Position numbers and translations under genes: made by a program. Below the pieces are notes generated by a model, which made no database searches, was not told where the DNA came from, and saw only the letters and a list, made by a program, of their open reading frames with translations. DNA of 64,000 nt, from NCBI RefSeq assembly GCF_009903625.1, contig NZ_CP047569.1:2706501-2770500 (forward strand), read 5' to 3'. Of this stretch, positions 1-8,232 are shown one piece after another. Source of the DNA: Microbulbifer sp. ALW1. Its GTDB lineage: Bacteria; Pseudomonadota; Gammaproteobacteria; Pseudomonadales; Cellvibrionaceae. Position 1 is the first letter of the stretch; every line of letters starts with the position of its first letter.

Positions 1-857
1 GCGCGGGCCAGTGCGTCTGCGCGGCTCATACCCAGTTGCGAGGTTCCGTAGTTGGTGACCCATAGGGTGAAAAAAGTCCCGACGATCATCAGGTTGCCGC
101 GGGCCACAAAGGACGCGCCGTAGGCCAGGGCGATGGCCGGGTCTTTGCCAGAGCGCAGGCCTGCACGGGTAATTTCCCACAGGCTTTCGCTGTGCTCGCT
201 ATCGGTGTTGGCGTCGGCCCCTTTCTTGAGGCCAAAAAACATCACAATGCCGGTAATGGCGGTGACGATGGCTACCAGGGAGTAGGTCCAAAGCCCGGCT
301 TCTTTCGCGGTGGCGCCACCATTCTGAAAAATCGCGGGCAGCTGCAACAGGAAGAAGACGCTGACCATGGCGCCGAAGCCATTCATTACGCCCTGCAGGC
401 CGGTAGCGCGGCCGCGGCTGGTGTTGGCTGCGTAGTCACCAACCAGGGTGACAATACAGGTGGTTACAGCGGCAAGACCGACGGAGTAAAGTAGGCGGAA
501 TGCGAGCAGCCCGTTCAGGGTGTCGGCGTGGGGGTATAGCGCTATGCCCGCGGCCATCACCAGGAACCCGAGCCCCGTTACCGGACGCCGACCCAGTCGA
601 TCAGAGAGGGGGCCGAATATGGCGACCGCAATAATGATGACGATCTCTGCCCAGAAGTTCAGCAGGCCGCTGACGACGCCGTGTCGCTCCTGTTCAATAC
701 CCAGAAATTCCGTGAGCAGAAACGGTTGGCTCTGTGGAATAAAAGAGGCGAACAGAATGGTCGCGAAGCAGGAGAAATAGAAAGTGACGAGGTTGCCGCC
801 GCTTACCGCGGGGTTAAGTTCGATGCCGAGAAATCGGCGCCCGGTTTGTTGGCTCAT
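1..857 (-). CDS. MFS transporter (3' end outside window)
   Basis: An inner-membrane major facilitator carrier, cut by the window edge, so only about 285 N-terminal residues are visible. Reading the minus strand from ATG at 857 gives MSQQTGRRFLGIELNP, then alternating hydrophobic helices. The typical loop 2-3 motif GPLSDRLGRRPV follows, and later the DYAANTSRGRATGLQG loop. The same loops (ALSDRIGRRPV, DYARESSRGRANGLQG) occur in the MFS gene at 22755-24071, so the two are paralogues. The substrate is unknown; the context suggests import or export of an island substrate or product. It is transcribed divergently from the nitrilase-family gene. Confidence 0.85.
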   Translation of the reverse strand, partial: MSQQTGRRFLGIELNPAVSGGNLVTFYFSCFATILFASFIPQSQPFLLTEFLGIEQERHGVVSGLLNFWAEIVIIIAVAIFGPLSDRLGRRPVTGLGFLVMAAGIALYPHADTLNGLLAFRLLYSVGLAAVTTCIVTLVGDYAANTSRGRATGLQGVMNGFGAMVSVFFLLQLPAIFQNGGATAKEAGLWTYSLVAIVTAITGIVMFFGLKKGADANTDSEHSESLWEITRAGLRSGKDPAIALAYGASFVARGNLMIVGTFFTLWVTNYGTSQLGMSRADALAR

Positions 858-945
858 GGTGCTTTTCCGTTAACGGCTTGAGGGGCCGGTTCTGTTTATT
901 TGGGCGATTGCCGTGTTCTTATCGATACCTCTTACGTTCACTATA

Positions 946-976
946 TTGATCTGGATTCTTGCGGAAAAGATATAAT
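946..976 (+). promoter_or_regulatory. Candidate sigma-70 promoter of the nitrilase gene
   Basis: A perfect TATAAT lies at 971-976 with TTGATC at 946-951, a longish 19-bp spacer. It sits about 110 bp before the ATG at 1088, inside the 230-bp divergent gap with the MFS gene. Nothing else in that gap is recognisable. Confidence 0.4.
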
Positions 977-1087
977 GACCGTATTTTATAACAAATGCTA
1001 CCGCGCATGCCCGTGCGGCTAGAAAAGAAGAAAGTAGTAAGTAAAGAGATACAAAGTACAGAGATATAGGGAAGCAGGAGAATGCCC

Positions 1088-2878
1088 ATGAACACCAAGG
1101 CGACCATTCGTGCCGCTGCCGTCCAGTTCCATGCCGGAACTGACATCGAAGAAAACCTCAGCACGACCCTGCGTATGCTCGACAAGGCGGCCGAGATTAA
1201 ACCCGACCTGGTGGTGCTGCCGGAGTTTTGTAACCACCTTTCCTGGTACGACGGGCCCGAACATTGTGCAGCGGTGTCCGTCACCCTGGACGGCCCCTTC
1301 CTGCAGGCGGTGGCTAAAAAAGCGAAAGAGAAAGGCTTTTATTTGGTCGTGAACTGCACGGTATTGCGGGATAACGGTGATGTTACCGGTTCCAGCCTGC
1401 TGTACTCCCCGGAGGGCGAGCTTCTTGGCGATAACACCAAGCAGATTTATATCGGCCATGAAAATGATTTCCTGAAAAAGGCCGATGCCCCTGGACCCAT
1501 TGTCGACACCCCAGTTGGCCGCTTGGGCATGTACGCCTGTATGGACGGGGTGATTAACGAGCCTCCACGCACCCTTTCCCTGCGTGGTGCACAGGTACTG
1601 TGTAATAGCGTCAACTCCTTTGCCAGTGATGAGGGTTCTCTGCACATTCCAGTGCGCGCACCGGAGTCCCGCGTATTTATTGTGGCGGCGAACAAAGTGG
1701 GCCCCCTGGTACCGGAGGCCTTGCTGGGCCCGGTGAGTGCCGCGACAGGCATTCCAGAAAAGCACCTTTACGGTTCTGGCGAGAGCCAGATCGTTGCCCC
1801 GGACGGCACTGTACTGGTCTGTGCCTCGAAGGATCAGGAAGAGGTCGTGTGGGCAGATATTCAGCCTGCCGAAGCAGACAACAAGCTGCGCCCGGATGGT
1901 ACGGATGTATTTGCCAGTCGGCGCCCGGAGCTGTACCGGGCGATTGCAGAAAGCCCTGAAGGGCAGTCCTATCCCCGCTGGGTGGGAGACGATGCGCTGG
2001 CGGCGTCCGTGGTTTCTGTACCTTGCATGACTCATCTCGGCGAAGCGGCTGTGGCTACAGTGCGCGCGGCCGATGAAGTGACGGATGCGATCGGCCGTGG
2101 CGCACGCCTGGTAGGGCTTTCACCGCTCCTTGGTGCTGAGTTGATTGGAGCGGGTGTTGCCGCTGCCGCGGATGCCGCCGATCAGATCATCGCGCAACTG
2201 GCAGCGGCGATCAGCGCGGGTTCTGGCGATGCGTTTGTTGCGACTGCGCTGCCCTTGGCAAAAGAGCAGAGTGGTTTTCACTACTGTGCGGTATTGATTG
2301 GGGCCGAAGGGTTGATTGCGGCCCAGCCTCAGGTGCACCGCAGTGAGCGTTTTGCCTGGTCGGAGTTGGCCGCTGGATTCGAGCCTTTTGAGCTGCCGTT
2401 TGCCCGCATTGGCCTGGTGACCAGCGACGACAGTATCTATCCGGAGACTTTCCGCCTTTTGGCATTGGCGGGTGTCGATACCGCTGTTGTACCGGTCGAG
2501 CCCCTTGAGGCATGGGAGCTGCAAACGGGCTTGCTGGAGCGGTCAGCGGAAAATCGTATCAACCTGCTGGCGCCCGCCTTATTGCGCCCAGCTGCTGGCG
2601 CCACCCTTGGAGCGAGTTTCGCCACAGCGTTGCAGCGCGACTTTACCGTGATGACGCAGTGGAAGGAGCGTCCATTTGAGGGGCTGTTGAGCGAGCCAGA
2701 GATATACACCATAGCGCCAGACAGTCATCACCTTGATGTCACCCTCTACCCCGCGTGCGCGGAGAATAAGGAGGTTTCCCGCAATACGGATCTGGTGCGC
2801 AACCGCCCCTGGGCGCTGTGTGGGCCCATTGCCGCGGTAGGTGCCACAGAGATGGCTGAGCCGGCAGCCGTCTATTGA
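1088..2878 (+). CDS. Tandem carbon-nitrogen hydrolase (nitrilase superfamily), second domain degenerate
   Basis: An amidase or nitrilase-type enzyme of 596 aa, about twice the usual length. Start ATG 1088 is chosen over ATG 1082 because AGGAG at 1076-1080 is 7 nt from the former and 1 nt from the latter. The N-terminal domain (about residues 5-270) has the Glu-Lys-Cys triad context: E46 in VVLPEFC, K118 in DNTKQIYIGHE, C151 in GMYACMDG. The C-terminal domain (about 330-560) repeats the fold; GLVTSDDSIYPETFRLLAL mimics the nucleophile region but has Ser where Cys is expected, and its Glu motif is lost. Family knowledge: hydrolysis of nitriles, amides or carbamoyl groups. A role on amide or imide products of the island is inference. 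Confidence 0.82.
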   Translation: MNTKATIRAAAVQFHAGTDIEENLSTTLRMLDKAAEIKPDLVVLPEFCNHLSWYDGPEHCAAVSVTLDGPFLQAVAKKAKEKGFYLVVNCTVLRDNGDVTGSSLLYSPEGELLGDNTKQIYIGHENDFLKKADAPGPIVDTPVGRLGMYACMDGVINEPPRTLSLRGAQVLCNSVNSFASDEGSLHIPVRAPESRVFIVAANKVGPLVPEALLGPVSAATGIPEKHLYGSGESQIVAPDGTVLVCASKDQEEVVWADIQPAEADNKLRPDGTDVFASRRPELYRAIAESPEGQSYPRWVGDDALAASVVSVPCMTHLGEAAVATVRAADEVTDAIGRGARLVGLSPLLGAELIGAGVAAAADAADQIIAQLAAAISAGSGDAFVATALPLAKEQSGFHYCAVLIGAEGLIAAQPQVHRSERFAWSELAAGFEPFELPFARIGLVTSDDSIYPETFRLLALAGVDTAVVPVEPLEAWELQTGLLERSAENRINLLAPALLRPAAGATLGASFATALQRDFTVMTQWKERPFEGLLSEPEIYTIAPDSHHLDVTLYPACAENKEVSRNTDLVRNRPWALCGPIAAVGATEMAEPAAVY

Positions 2879-2906
2879 TTCATATTCCGGGAGAGTGCCC
2901 GCCAAG

Positions 2907-2943
2907 TGCCCGGTGATCGCGTTGTGCAAACACCGGGCATTTT
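2907..2943 (+). terminator. Rho-independent terminator after the nitrilase gene
   Basis: Perfect 9-bp stem TGCCCGGTG (2907-2915) and CACCGGGCA (2931-2939), 15-nt loop, then four T. It separates the nitrilase gene from the next operon. Confidence 0.6.
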
Positions 2944-2988
2944 GAGATTTATCAATGTTCGCAAAGCGGTAGATTCCGACAATAAAAT
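2942..2988 (+). promoter_or_regulatory. Fnr/Anr-type box and -10 before the first RCCR-like gene
   Basis: TTGAG-ATTT-ATCAA at 2942-2955 matches TTGAT-N4-ATCAA in 9 of 10 fixed bases. TAAAAT at 2983-2988 can serve as -10, putting the box centre about 46 bp from the start point, close to the class II activator position. The next gene begins at 3027. Confidence 0.5.
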
Positions 2989-3026
2989 CCAACATAAGCC
3001 ACTTGCTGAATCGTTGGGGAAACACC

Positions 3027-3773
3027 ATGAGCGGAATCTCACTTCCTAAATCGCTGGCAGACACAACCCGCGATCGGCTCGTTCAAGAGCTGGAGCTGAC
3101 TGAGCAGCCGGGTGCCGATGGCGGCCCCTGGATGTCACTCGAAAGTCACGCGCCGATGGCGCAGGGCAGTGTCGGAGCTGTGCGCCGTTACACGGGCGGC
3201 GGTCTCCTGCAGCTGATCACTTGCAGTATCGTGGTGCCGCAGATCGGCCTCGATTCCCACATGTTGTTTGCCTTTACCCCCAGTGAAACGGCAGTCCCGC
3301 ACTTCACCCTCGATTCCGTGGGTGCAGGCGGGCACTGCGCTTTCCACCTGGATCTCATCCCGCGCCTGGACCTGGGCGCAAACCTCGCCTACATGGACGA
3401 GGTCTTCACGCCCCTTACCGATGCCTGCAAGGCTGGTCGCGCTATCGAAGGGCTGTCTGCCGCACACCTGGACCCGCGCCAGAATGCGGTGATGTCACCC
3501 TGGATGCTGGCTCATCGGGCGACCCCAGAAGCCTTTGGCAAAATCGACGAGACGGTAACCGCTTATCTCGATCACTGGTTGGGACTGCTGCGCAGTGGTG
3601 TGAGCAATGCCGTGCTCGACGACGTGAGCAGTGAATCGTTGGCGCGCCGCGACGCCCGCAACAAGGCCATAATTTTCGATCCCGCGGTCGACAAGGTCTG
3701 GAACCAGATTGGTGGTCTGATCGGCGAGGAAAGCGCCCTTGCTCTGCGCAATCTGCTGACCATGTGCGGCTGA
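3027..3773 (+). CDS. RCCR/FDBR-superfamily tetrapyrrole reductase-like protein 1
   Basis: A 248-aa protein of the red chlorophyll catabolite reductase / ferredoxin-dependent bilin reductase fold, recognised by family pattern: a central VPHFTLDSV-type strand, a FHLDLIPRLDL strand, a YLDHWL helix, an RRDARNK segment and a C-terminal DPAVDKVWNQIGG that resembles the DP-x5-7-LFG ending of bilin reductases. Known members reduce linear tetrapyrroles with ferredoxin electrons, without a cofactor. ATG 3027 with GGGGA upstream is preferred over the TTG eight codons earlier. It leads the first catabolic operon and has three divergent paralogues in this window. Substrate and activity are inferred. Confidence 0.62.
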   Translation: MSGISLPKSLADTTRDRLVQELELTEQPGADGGPWMSLESHAPMAQGSVGAVRRYTGGGLLQLITCSIVVPQIGLDSHMLFAFTPSETAVPHFTLDSVGAGGHCAFHLDLIPRLDLGANLAYMDEVFTPLTDACKAGRAIEGLSAAHLDPRQNAVMSPWMLAHRATPEAFGKIDETVTAYLDHWLGLLRSGVSNAVLDDVSSESLARRDARNKAIIFDPAVDKVWNQIGGLIGEESALALRNLLTMCG

Positions 3774-3900
3774 CGATCTCGTTGGCCGCCAAGGCTTCTT
3801 CGATCCGTTTGCTGTCGTTTCAGAATAATTAAATCCAAATATTAAATTGGGAATCCGGGTGCCGAGCTTTAACGCTTCGGTAAACCCAAGGGGAATTGCG

Positions 3901-5166
3901 ATGTCATTGACTGCTGAAATCCTGCTTGAAGACATGAATGCTGCGGAGCGACGCCGCGCGGAAGTGGTGGAGTCGGTGTTGCCACAGGTGAGGGAAGCTG
4001 CACGGGACGTGGACGCCAATGCGCAGTTCCACATGCCCCATGTAAAGCTGTTCAGCGAAAGCGGTCTCCTTGGCCTAATTATTCCGGAAGCCTACGGTGG
4101 CCTGGGTGGCGGATTGCGCGACCTTGCTGCCGCATGTTTCGCACTGGGTAGCGCGTGTCCATCTACGGCGCTGGCCTTTTTCTTTCACTGCAGCGCCGCG
4201 TCACGCGGGCTGCTTGCCATAGAAGCCCTGGAAGAAGGGTTGTTTGATGAGCAGGAATCGGTGCAGGTGCAACACTTTGCGGAGCAGGTTCTGTATTCCA
4301 TGGGGCGCGATGGCAAGTGGTTCGCCAACTTTGCAAGCGAGTCGGTGAAGTCAGAGAAAGCGGCTGTCACTATCAGTACCGCCGCGCGCAAAGTGGAAGG
4401 CGGATACCTGCTGAACGGTGTCAAGTCCTTCGGTACGGGTACCGGGATCGCGGATATATATCTGGTGACCGCCAGCCTTGAAGGAGTAGAGACAGCAGAG
4501 GGCTTGTGTACCTTTTTCGTCAATCCGAAGGGCGAGGGCGTGAAGCCCCGCGCCCCATGGGACGCGATCGGAATGCGTGGCACCAGTTCCGGTGGCATTG
4601 TGCTCGAAGACTATTTCGTTGCCGAGGCGGATGCCCTGGCAATTCCCGGCGCGTTCACCCGCTGTATGCAAATGAGCCGCGGTAGCTTTGTCGGCAATCA
4701 GATGGCCGCGGTCTGTGGTTATGCTGGTGCCGGCCACTCCGCCTACCAAAATGCCATCAAGAATCTGACCGAGAAAAAATTTGCCGACACCGGTAAGCCT
4801 ATTGGAACAGCGCCTTATCAACAGGAGCTGATCGGAAAAATGCTGGTGGACCTGGAGACCTCTTTGATGTGGTTGCGGCGCCAGCTGCAGTTGGAAACCA
4901 GTGAACCGCCGCTGAAACCCAAGCACGAAGTTGTCAAGCAGTGGCGCCTTTGCAAGGGCGTGGTCGCAGAATGTGGTTTTAACATTGCAGTAAATGCGCT
5001 GAAGGCCAGTGGCACCTCCGGAACCATGGGTGATCCCGCTCGCTATCTGCGCGAGCTCACCATGGGGGTGGTGCAGGCATTTCCTGCGGAAAGAGGACGG
5101 CTGATGGCGGCGCAAATGGAAATTGAAGGGGCGGAGCAAAGCCTGTTCGGCGTCGGTAGCAAATAG
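3901..5166 (+). CDS. Acyl-CoA dehydrogenase-fold flavoprotein
   Basis: 421 aa with the three-part acyl-CoA dehydrogenase layout: helical N-terminus, central beta domain (GYLLNGVKSFGTG, GTSSGGIVLEDYFV) and C-terminal helical bundle. The start is ATG 3901, preceded by AAGGGGAA; the upstream TTG is ignored. The family includes true acyl-CoA dehydrogenases and FMNH2-dependent monooxygenases (DszC/HpaB-like), and I cannot see a definite catalytic glutamate to choose between them. It follows the RCCR-like gene after an AT-rich 127-bp gap and probably shares its transcript. A role in oxidising or hydroxylating the RCCR-like product is inference. Confidence 0.75.
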   Translation: MSLTAEILLEDMNAAERRRAEVVESVLPQVREAARDVDANAQFHMPHVKLFSESGLLGLIIPEAYGGLGGGLRDLAAACFALGSACPSTALAFFFHCSAASRGLLAIEALEEGLFDEQESVQVQHFAEQVLYSMGRDGKWFANFASESVKSEKAAVTISTAARKVEGGYLLNGVKSFGTGTGIADIYLVTASLEGVETAEGLCTFFVNPKGEGVKPRAPWDAIGMRGTSSGGIVLEDYFVAEADALAIPGAFTRCMQMSRGSFVGNQMAAVCGYAGAGHSAYQNAIKNLTEKKFADTGKPIGTAPYQQELIGKMLVDLETSLMWLRRQLQLETSEPPLKPKHEVVKQWRLCKGVVAECGFNIAVNALKASGTSGTMGDPARYLRELTMGVVQAFPAERGRLMAAQMEIEGAEQSLFGVGSK

Positions 5167-5240
5167 TCACCGTCTTTAACGCTGGGTTCCGGACCAACTC
5201 CGGTAAAACAATAATTCAAGTATCAGTTCAGGAAAGGGCC

Positions 5241-6689
5241 ATGCTTCATCGAGGTCTTTTGATTGCCGGACGCGAAGTGGATGCCGTCAATGGCGAAACT
5301 TTCCCGGTGTTTGCCCCGGAGACAGGGCGCACGCTTGCAACGGTGGCCCGGGCAAGGGCAGGGGATGTAAACCTTGCAGTGAATGCTGCTCGCGAAGGGT
5401 TTGTCGAGTGGTATCGCAAGTCTGCTTCCGAGCGCGAAGCGGTTTTCTTAAAGGCTGCGGAGCTGGTCGCCAATGAGGGCGAGGCGCGATTTCTCGACAC
5501 GCTGATCGATGAAAGCGGGTCTGCGATACGCAAGGCGCGCCGAGAAATTCAATACACCGTCGATCTGTTGCGCACCGCCGCCGGTGAAGTGCGGCGTTTG
5601 TACGGCGAAACTTTCCCCAACGACGATCCACACAAAATCAGCCTGGTGATCCGCGAGCCGCTAGGTACCGTCGCGGTTGTGTCTCCCTACAATGCCCCCC
5701 TTTCCCTGCTGACCAAAATGGCCGCGTTTCCGCTCGCTGCAGGTAACGCCGTTGTCATCAAACCATCGGAGGAGACTCCGCTTACGGCATTGGCATTCGG
5801 TCAGCTGTTGCTGGATGCTGGGTTGCCGGCAGGGGCGGTCAGTGTGCTGCCCGGGTTTGGCAGTGAGTGTGGCGCGGAGCTGGTGAACCATCCGCAGGTG
5901 GATTCCGTGGCGTTGACCGGCAGTACCCAAACCGGAGTGCTGGTTGCCCAGCAGGCGCTGAAAGGCATGCGCCGTGTTCAGCTGGAACTCGGTGGGAAAA
6001 GTGCACTGCTGGTGCTGGAAGATGCCGATCCGCAGCAGGCGGCCGCCATTGCCGCGCAGGGCATTTTTACCCACGCCGGCCAGATCTGTATGGCGAATTC
6101 GCGGATCGTGGTGGACCGTAAGGTTTACCCGGCGTTTATCGAGGCTCTCAAGCGTGAAGCGGAGTCCATTACCCTGGGGAATCTGCGCGATGAAGAAACC
6201 GTATACGGCCCGCTCATTAATGGTCGTGCAGTGGAAAAAGTGCTGGAGCAGGTTCGCGCTGCTGTTCAGGACGGCGCCACTTTGCTAACCGGAGGAGAGC
6301 TGTCCAGTGCTGGCCCTTTGGTTATCAAGCCCACAGTGATTCTGCAGCCGCCAAAACACAGCGCCGTTTGGCGGGAAGAGAGCTTTGGTCCGGTGACCTG
6401 TGTTGCGCAGGCAGAAAACCTGGGAGATGCCATTGCGCTCGCCAATGACAGCGAATACGGCCTTTCCGCGGCGGTACTCACGAACAACCTGCAGTGGGGG
6501 CTTCAGGCTGCACGAAAAATACGTTCCGGTGCCGTACATATCGGTATGCACAGCTTCCAGAGCAATGCGCTGGCGCCCATTGGCGGTGTTGGTATGTCCG
6601 GATTCGGGCGCAGCGGTGGCCGCTACAGCACGGAAGAATTTACCGAAGTGAAATGGATAAGCGCGGATACCGGGGGTTTGCCAGTATGA
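5241..6689 (+). CDS. NAD(P)-dependent aldehyde dehydrogenase
   Basis: 482 aa, full family length. It shows the Rossmann glycine motif region (ALTGSTQTGVLV), the general-base Glu in LELGGKSALLV and the nucleophilic Cys in GQICMANSRI, then the conserved EESFGPVTCV. It oxidises an aldehyde to the acid; the class resembles salicylaldehyde or benzaldehyde dehydrogenases. An AGGAAAGGG ribosome site precedes ATG 5241. Its stop overlaps the start of the next gene (ATGA), showing translational coupling to the nic-like module. Confidence 0.9.
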   Translation: MLHRGLLIAGREVDAVNGETFPVFAPETGRTLATVARARAGDVNLAVNAAREGFVEWYRKSASEREAVFLKAAELVANEGEARFLDTLIDESGSAIRKARREIQYTVDLLRTAAGEVRRLYGETFPNDDPHKISLVIREPLGTVAVVSPYNAPLSLLTKMAAFPLAAGNAVVIKPSEETPLTALAFGQLLLDAGLPAGAVSVLPGFGSECGAELVNHPQVDSVALTGSTQTGVLVAQQALKGMRRVQLELGGKSALLVLEDADPQQAAAIAAQGIFTHAGQICMANSRIVVDRKVYPAFIEALKREAESITLGNLRDEETVYGPLINGRAVEKVLEQVRAAVQDGATLLTGGELSSAGPLVIKPTVILQPPKHSAVWREESFGPVTCVAQAENLGDAIALANDSEYGLSAAVLTNNLQWGLQAARKIRSGAVHIGMHSFQSNALAPIGGVGMSGFGRSGGRYSTEEFTEVKWISADTGGLPV

Positions 6690-7612
6690 GTACCCTGGAC
6701 TTGAGCCCACCGCCCGCACCACAGCGCAACCTGCGACGTGGTTACCTGGATTACACCTGGGGCCAGCTGCATTTCCGCTCCATGGGTGACGCCAATTTAC
6801 CGCTGCTTGTGCTATTGCACCAGACCCCCAGTGCTTCCGAGATGTATCTACCGCTGATGCGCCTCGTTGCCGAACGATATCACGTGGTTGCCATTGATAG
6901 CCCTGGCTTCGGTTCCAGTGATCCGATGCCGGGCAGGGTCAGTGTCAAGCGCCTGGGTGAGGAGATACATGAGGCGCTGTTGACCGAGTTCGGGCGAGCC
7001 TACTTTCTGTTTGGCCACCACAGTGGTGCGGCTATTGCGACGAGTATCGCCGCGGAGTTTCCGGAATGGGTGACGTCACTCGCATTGAGTGGCCCCACCC
7101 TGCTGACCGAGGCACAGCGTCACGCCTTGCCACATTCCGCGGAAGAAATTGCCCTGGAAGAAGATGGCGGCCACCTGCAGAAAATGTGGTGGCGCCTGCG
7201 CAAGAAAGACCAGAGTGCGCCGCTGGAAATCAGCCAGCGTGAGCTGCAGCTGGCGTTCAGTTGCGGACGGCACTACCGGGAGTGTTATCAGGCGGTAGCG
7301 GACTATGACTTTAGACGAGACCTCGCCAAAGTAACCTGCCCGGTACTGCTATTTGCCGGCAAGCGCGACCTTCTGTACGACGCTGTTGAGCCGTCATTGA
7401 AGATCGCGCAAAACGCGCGAACGCTTGGTTCCGAGGTGGATGCGGCGACCTATGTTTGTGAAACACATGCGCCGTTTGTTGCTTCCGCACTACGTGAATT
7501 TTTTGTCGTCAAGGACGATACAAGCTCAGCGGCAGACGCAGCTCCCAAAGAGCTCACATCTATGAATGTCGCCGCCCCCGCCGCCCAAGTAAAGCAGGGG
7601 AGTGTGAGCTGA
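6686..7612 (+). CDS. Alpha/beta hydrolase with unusual GHHSG nucleophile elbow
   Basis: 308 aa. The true start is the ATG overlapping the aldehyde dehydrogenase stop. Oxyanion region LLHQTPSAS (about 44-52), strand VVAIDSPGFGSSD, then FGHHSGAA at 109-116. In the canonical G-x-Nu-x-G elbow the nucleophile position is occupied by His112, with Ser113 next to it. A late acid (GKRDLLYD) and the final His (CETHAPF) are present. In the nicotinate pathway an alpha/beta hydrolase, NicD, deformylates N-formylmaleamate beside NicF and NicE homologues, and the neighbours here match that arrangement, so an amide-releasing role is a reasonable guess. Its stop overlaps the next start by one base. Confidence 0.8.
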   Translation: MSTLDLSPPPAPQRNLRRGYLDYTWGQLHFRSMGDANLPLLVLLHQTPSASEMYLPLMRLVAERYHVVAIDSPGFGSSDPMPGRVSVKRLGEEIHEALLTEFGRAYFLFGHHSGAAIATSIAAEFPEWVTSLALSGPTLLTEAQRHALPHSAEEIALEEDGGHLQKMWWRLRKKDQSAPLEISQRELQLAFSCGRHYRECYQAVADYDFRRDLAKVTCPVLLFAGKRDLLYDAVEPSLKIAQNARTLGSEVDAATYVCETHAPFVASALREFFVVKDDTSSAADAAPKELTSMNVAAPAAQVKQGSVS

Positions 7613-8232
7613 TGGATCTACATCGCAAATCCCTCGGTATCGGCAATAAACCGGCGCTCGTGCTGGTCGATATGGTCAACGGTTTTACCAACCCGGAGTG
7701 CCCGCTGGGGACGGATTGTCCCGAAGTGGTGGACGCCAACCGACAGTTGCTGGAAGTATTTCGCCAGAAATCGCTCCCCATCTTCTTCACCTCCGTTGTA
7801 TATCGGGACCCGGCAGAGGCTCGGGTCTTTCGCGAGCGCATCCCGCATCTGGAGTGGCTGCAAGCGGGCAGCCCCTGGGTGGAGGTGGATGCGAGGTTGG
7901 CGATGCAGCCTGGTGAGGTGTTGATTGAAAAACACTGGCCCAGCGCATTTTTTCGTACCGACCTTGCTGCACACATTGCTCGACGCGGTGTCGACTCCAT
8001 TGTGGTAACCGGGTTGACCACCAGCGGCTGCGTGCGCGCTTCGGTCGTGGATGCTCTGCAGCATGACCTCAAGGTGGTTGTTGCTCGGGAAGCGGTCGGA
8101 GACAGAAACCCGCAGGCACACCAAGCCAACCTTTTTGATATGCATGCCAAATATGCAGATGTGGACAGCCTGGAGGCTGTACTGCAGGCAGTTGAAGCAC
8201 TTCCCATCTCTCAGAGCAGTACCGTCGTATGA
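7612..8232 (+). CDS. Isochorismatase-family amidohydrolase (maleamate amidase / N-carbamoylsarcosine amidase type)
   Basis: 206 aa. The cysteine-hydrolase triad is complete: Asp20 in VLVDMVNGF, Lys107 in EKHWPSAFF and Cys140 in TTSGCVRASVVDA. The TTSGCVRA context is that of N-carbamoylsarcosine amidase and maleamate amidohydrolase (NicF) rather than true isochorismatase. It would release ammonia from maleamate or a substituted maleamate, giving maleate for the isomerase-like proteins two and four genes downstream. Start and stop both overlap the neighbours, so it sits inside a translationally coupled operon. Exact substrate is inferred from context. Confidence 0.85.
   Translation: MDLHRKSLGIGNKPALVLVDMVNGFTNPECPLGTDCPEVVDANRQLLEVFRQKSLPIFFTSVVYRDPAEARVFRERIPHLEWLQAGSPWVEVDARLAMQPGEVLIEKHWPSAFFRTDLAAHIARRGVDSIVVTGLTTSGCVRASVVDALQHDLKVVVAREAVGDRNPQAHQANLFDMHAKYADVDSLEAVLQAVEALPISQSSTVV

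Noticed and set aside
1019..2035. 338-aa minus-strand frame opposite the nitrilase gene
   Set aside because: It runs antisense through a well-supported gene, has no ribosome site and reads as low-complexity Arg/His/Gln sequence typical of shadow frames.
4351..5139. 262-aa minus-strand frame opposite the acyl-CoA dehydrogenase-fold gene
   Set aside because: Shadow of the real gene, no start signals, no family pattern.
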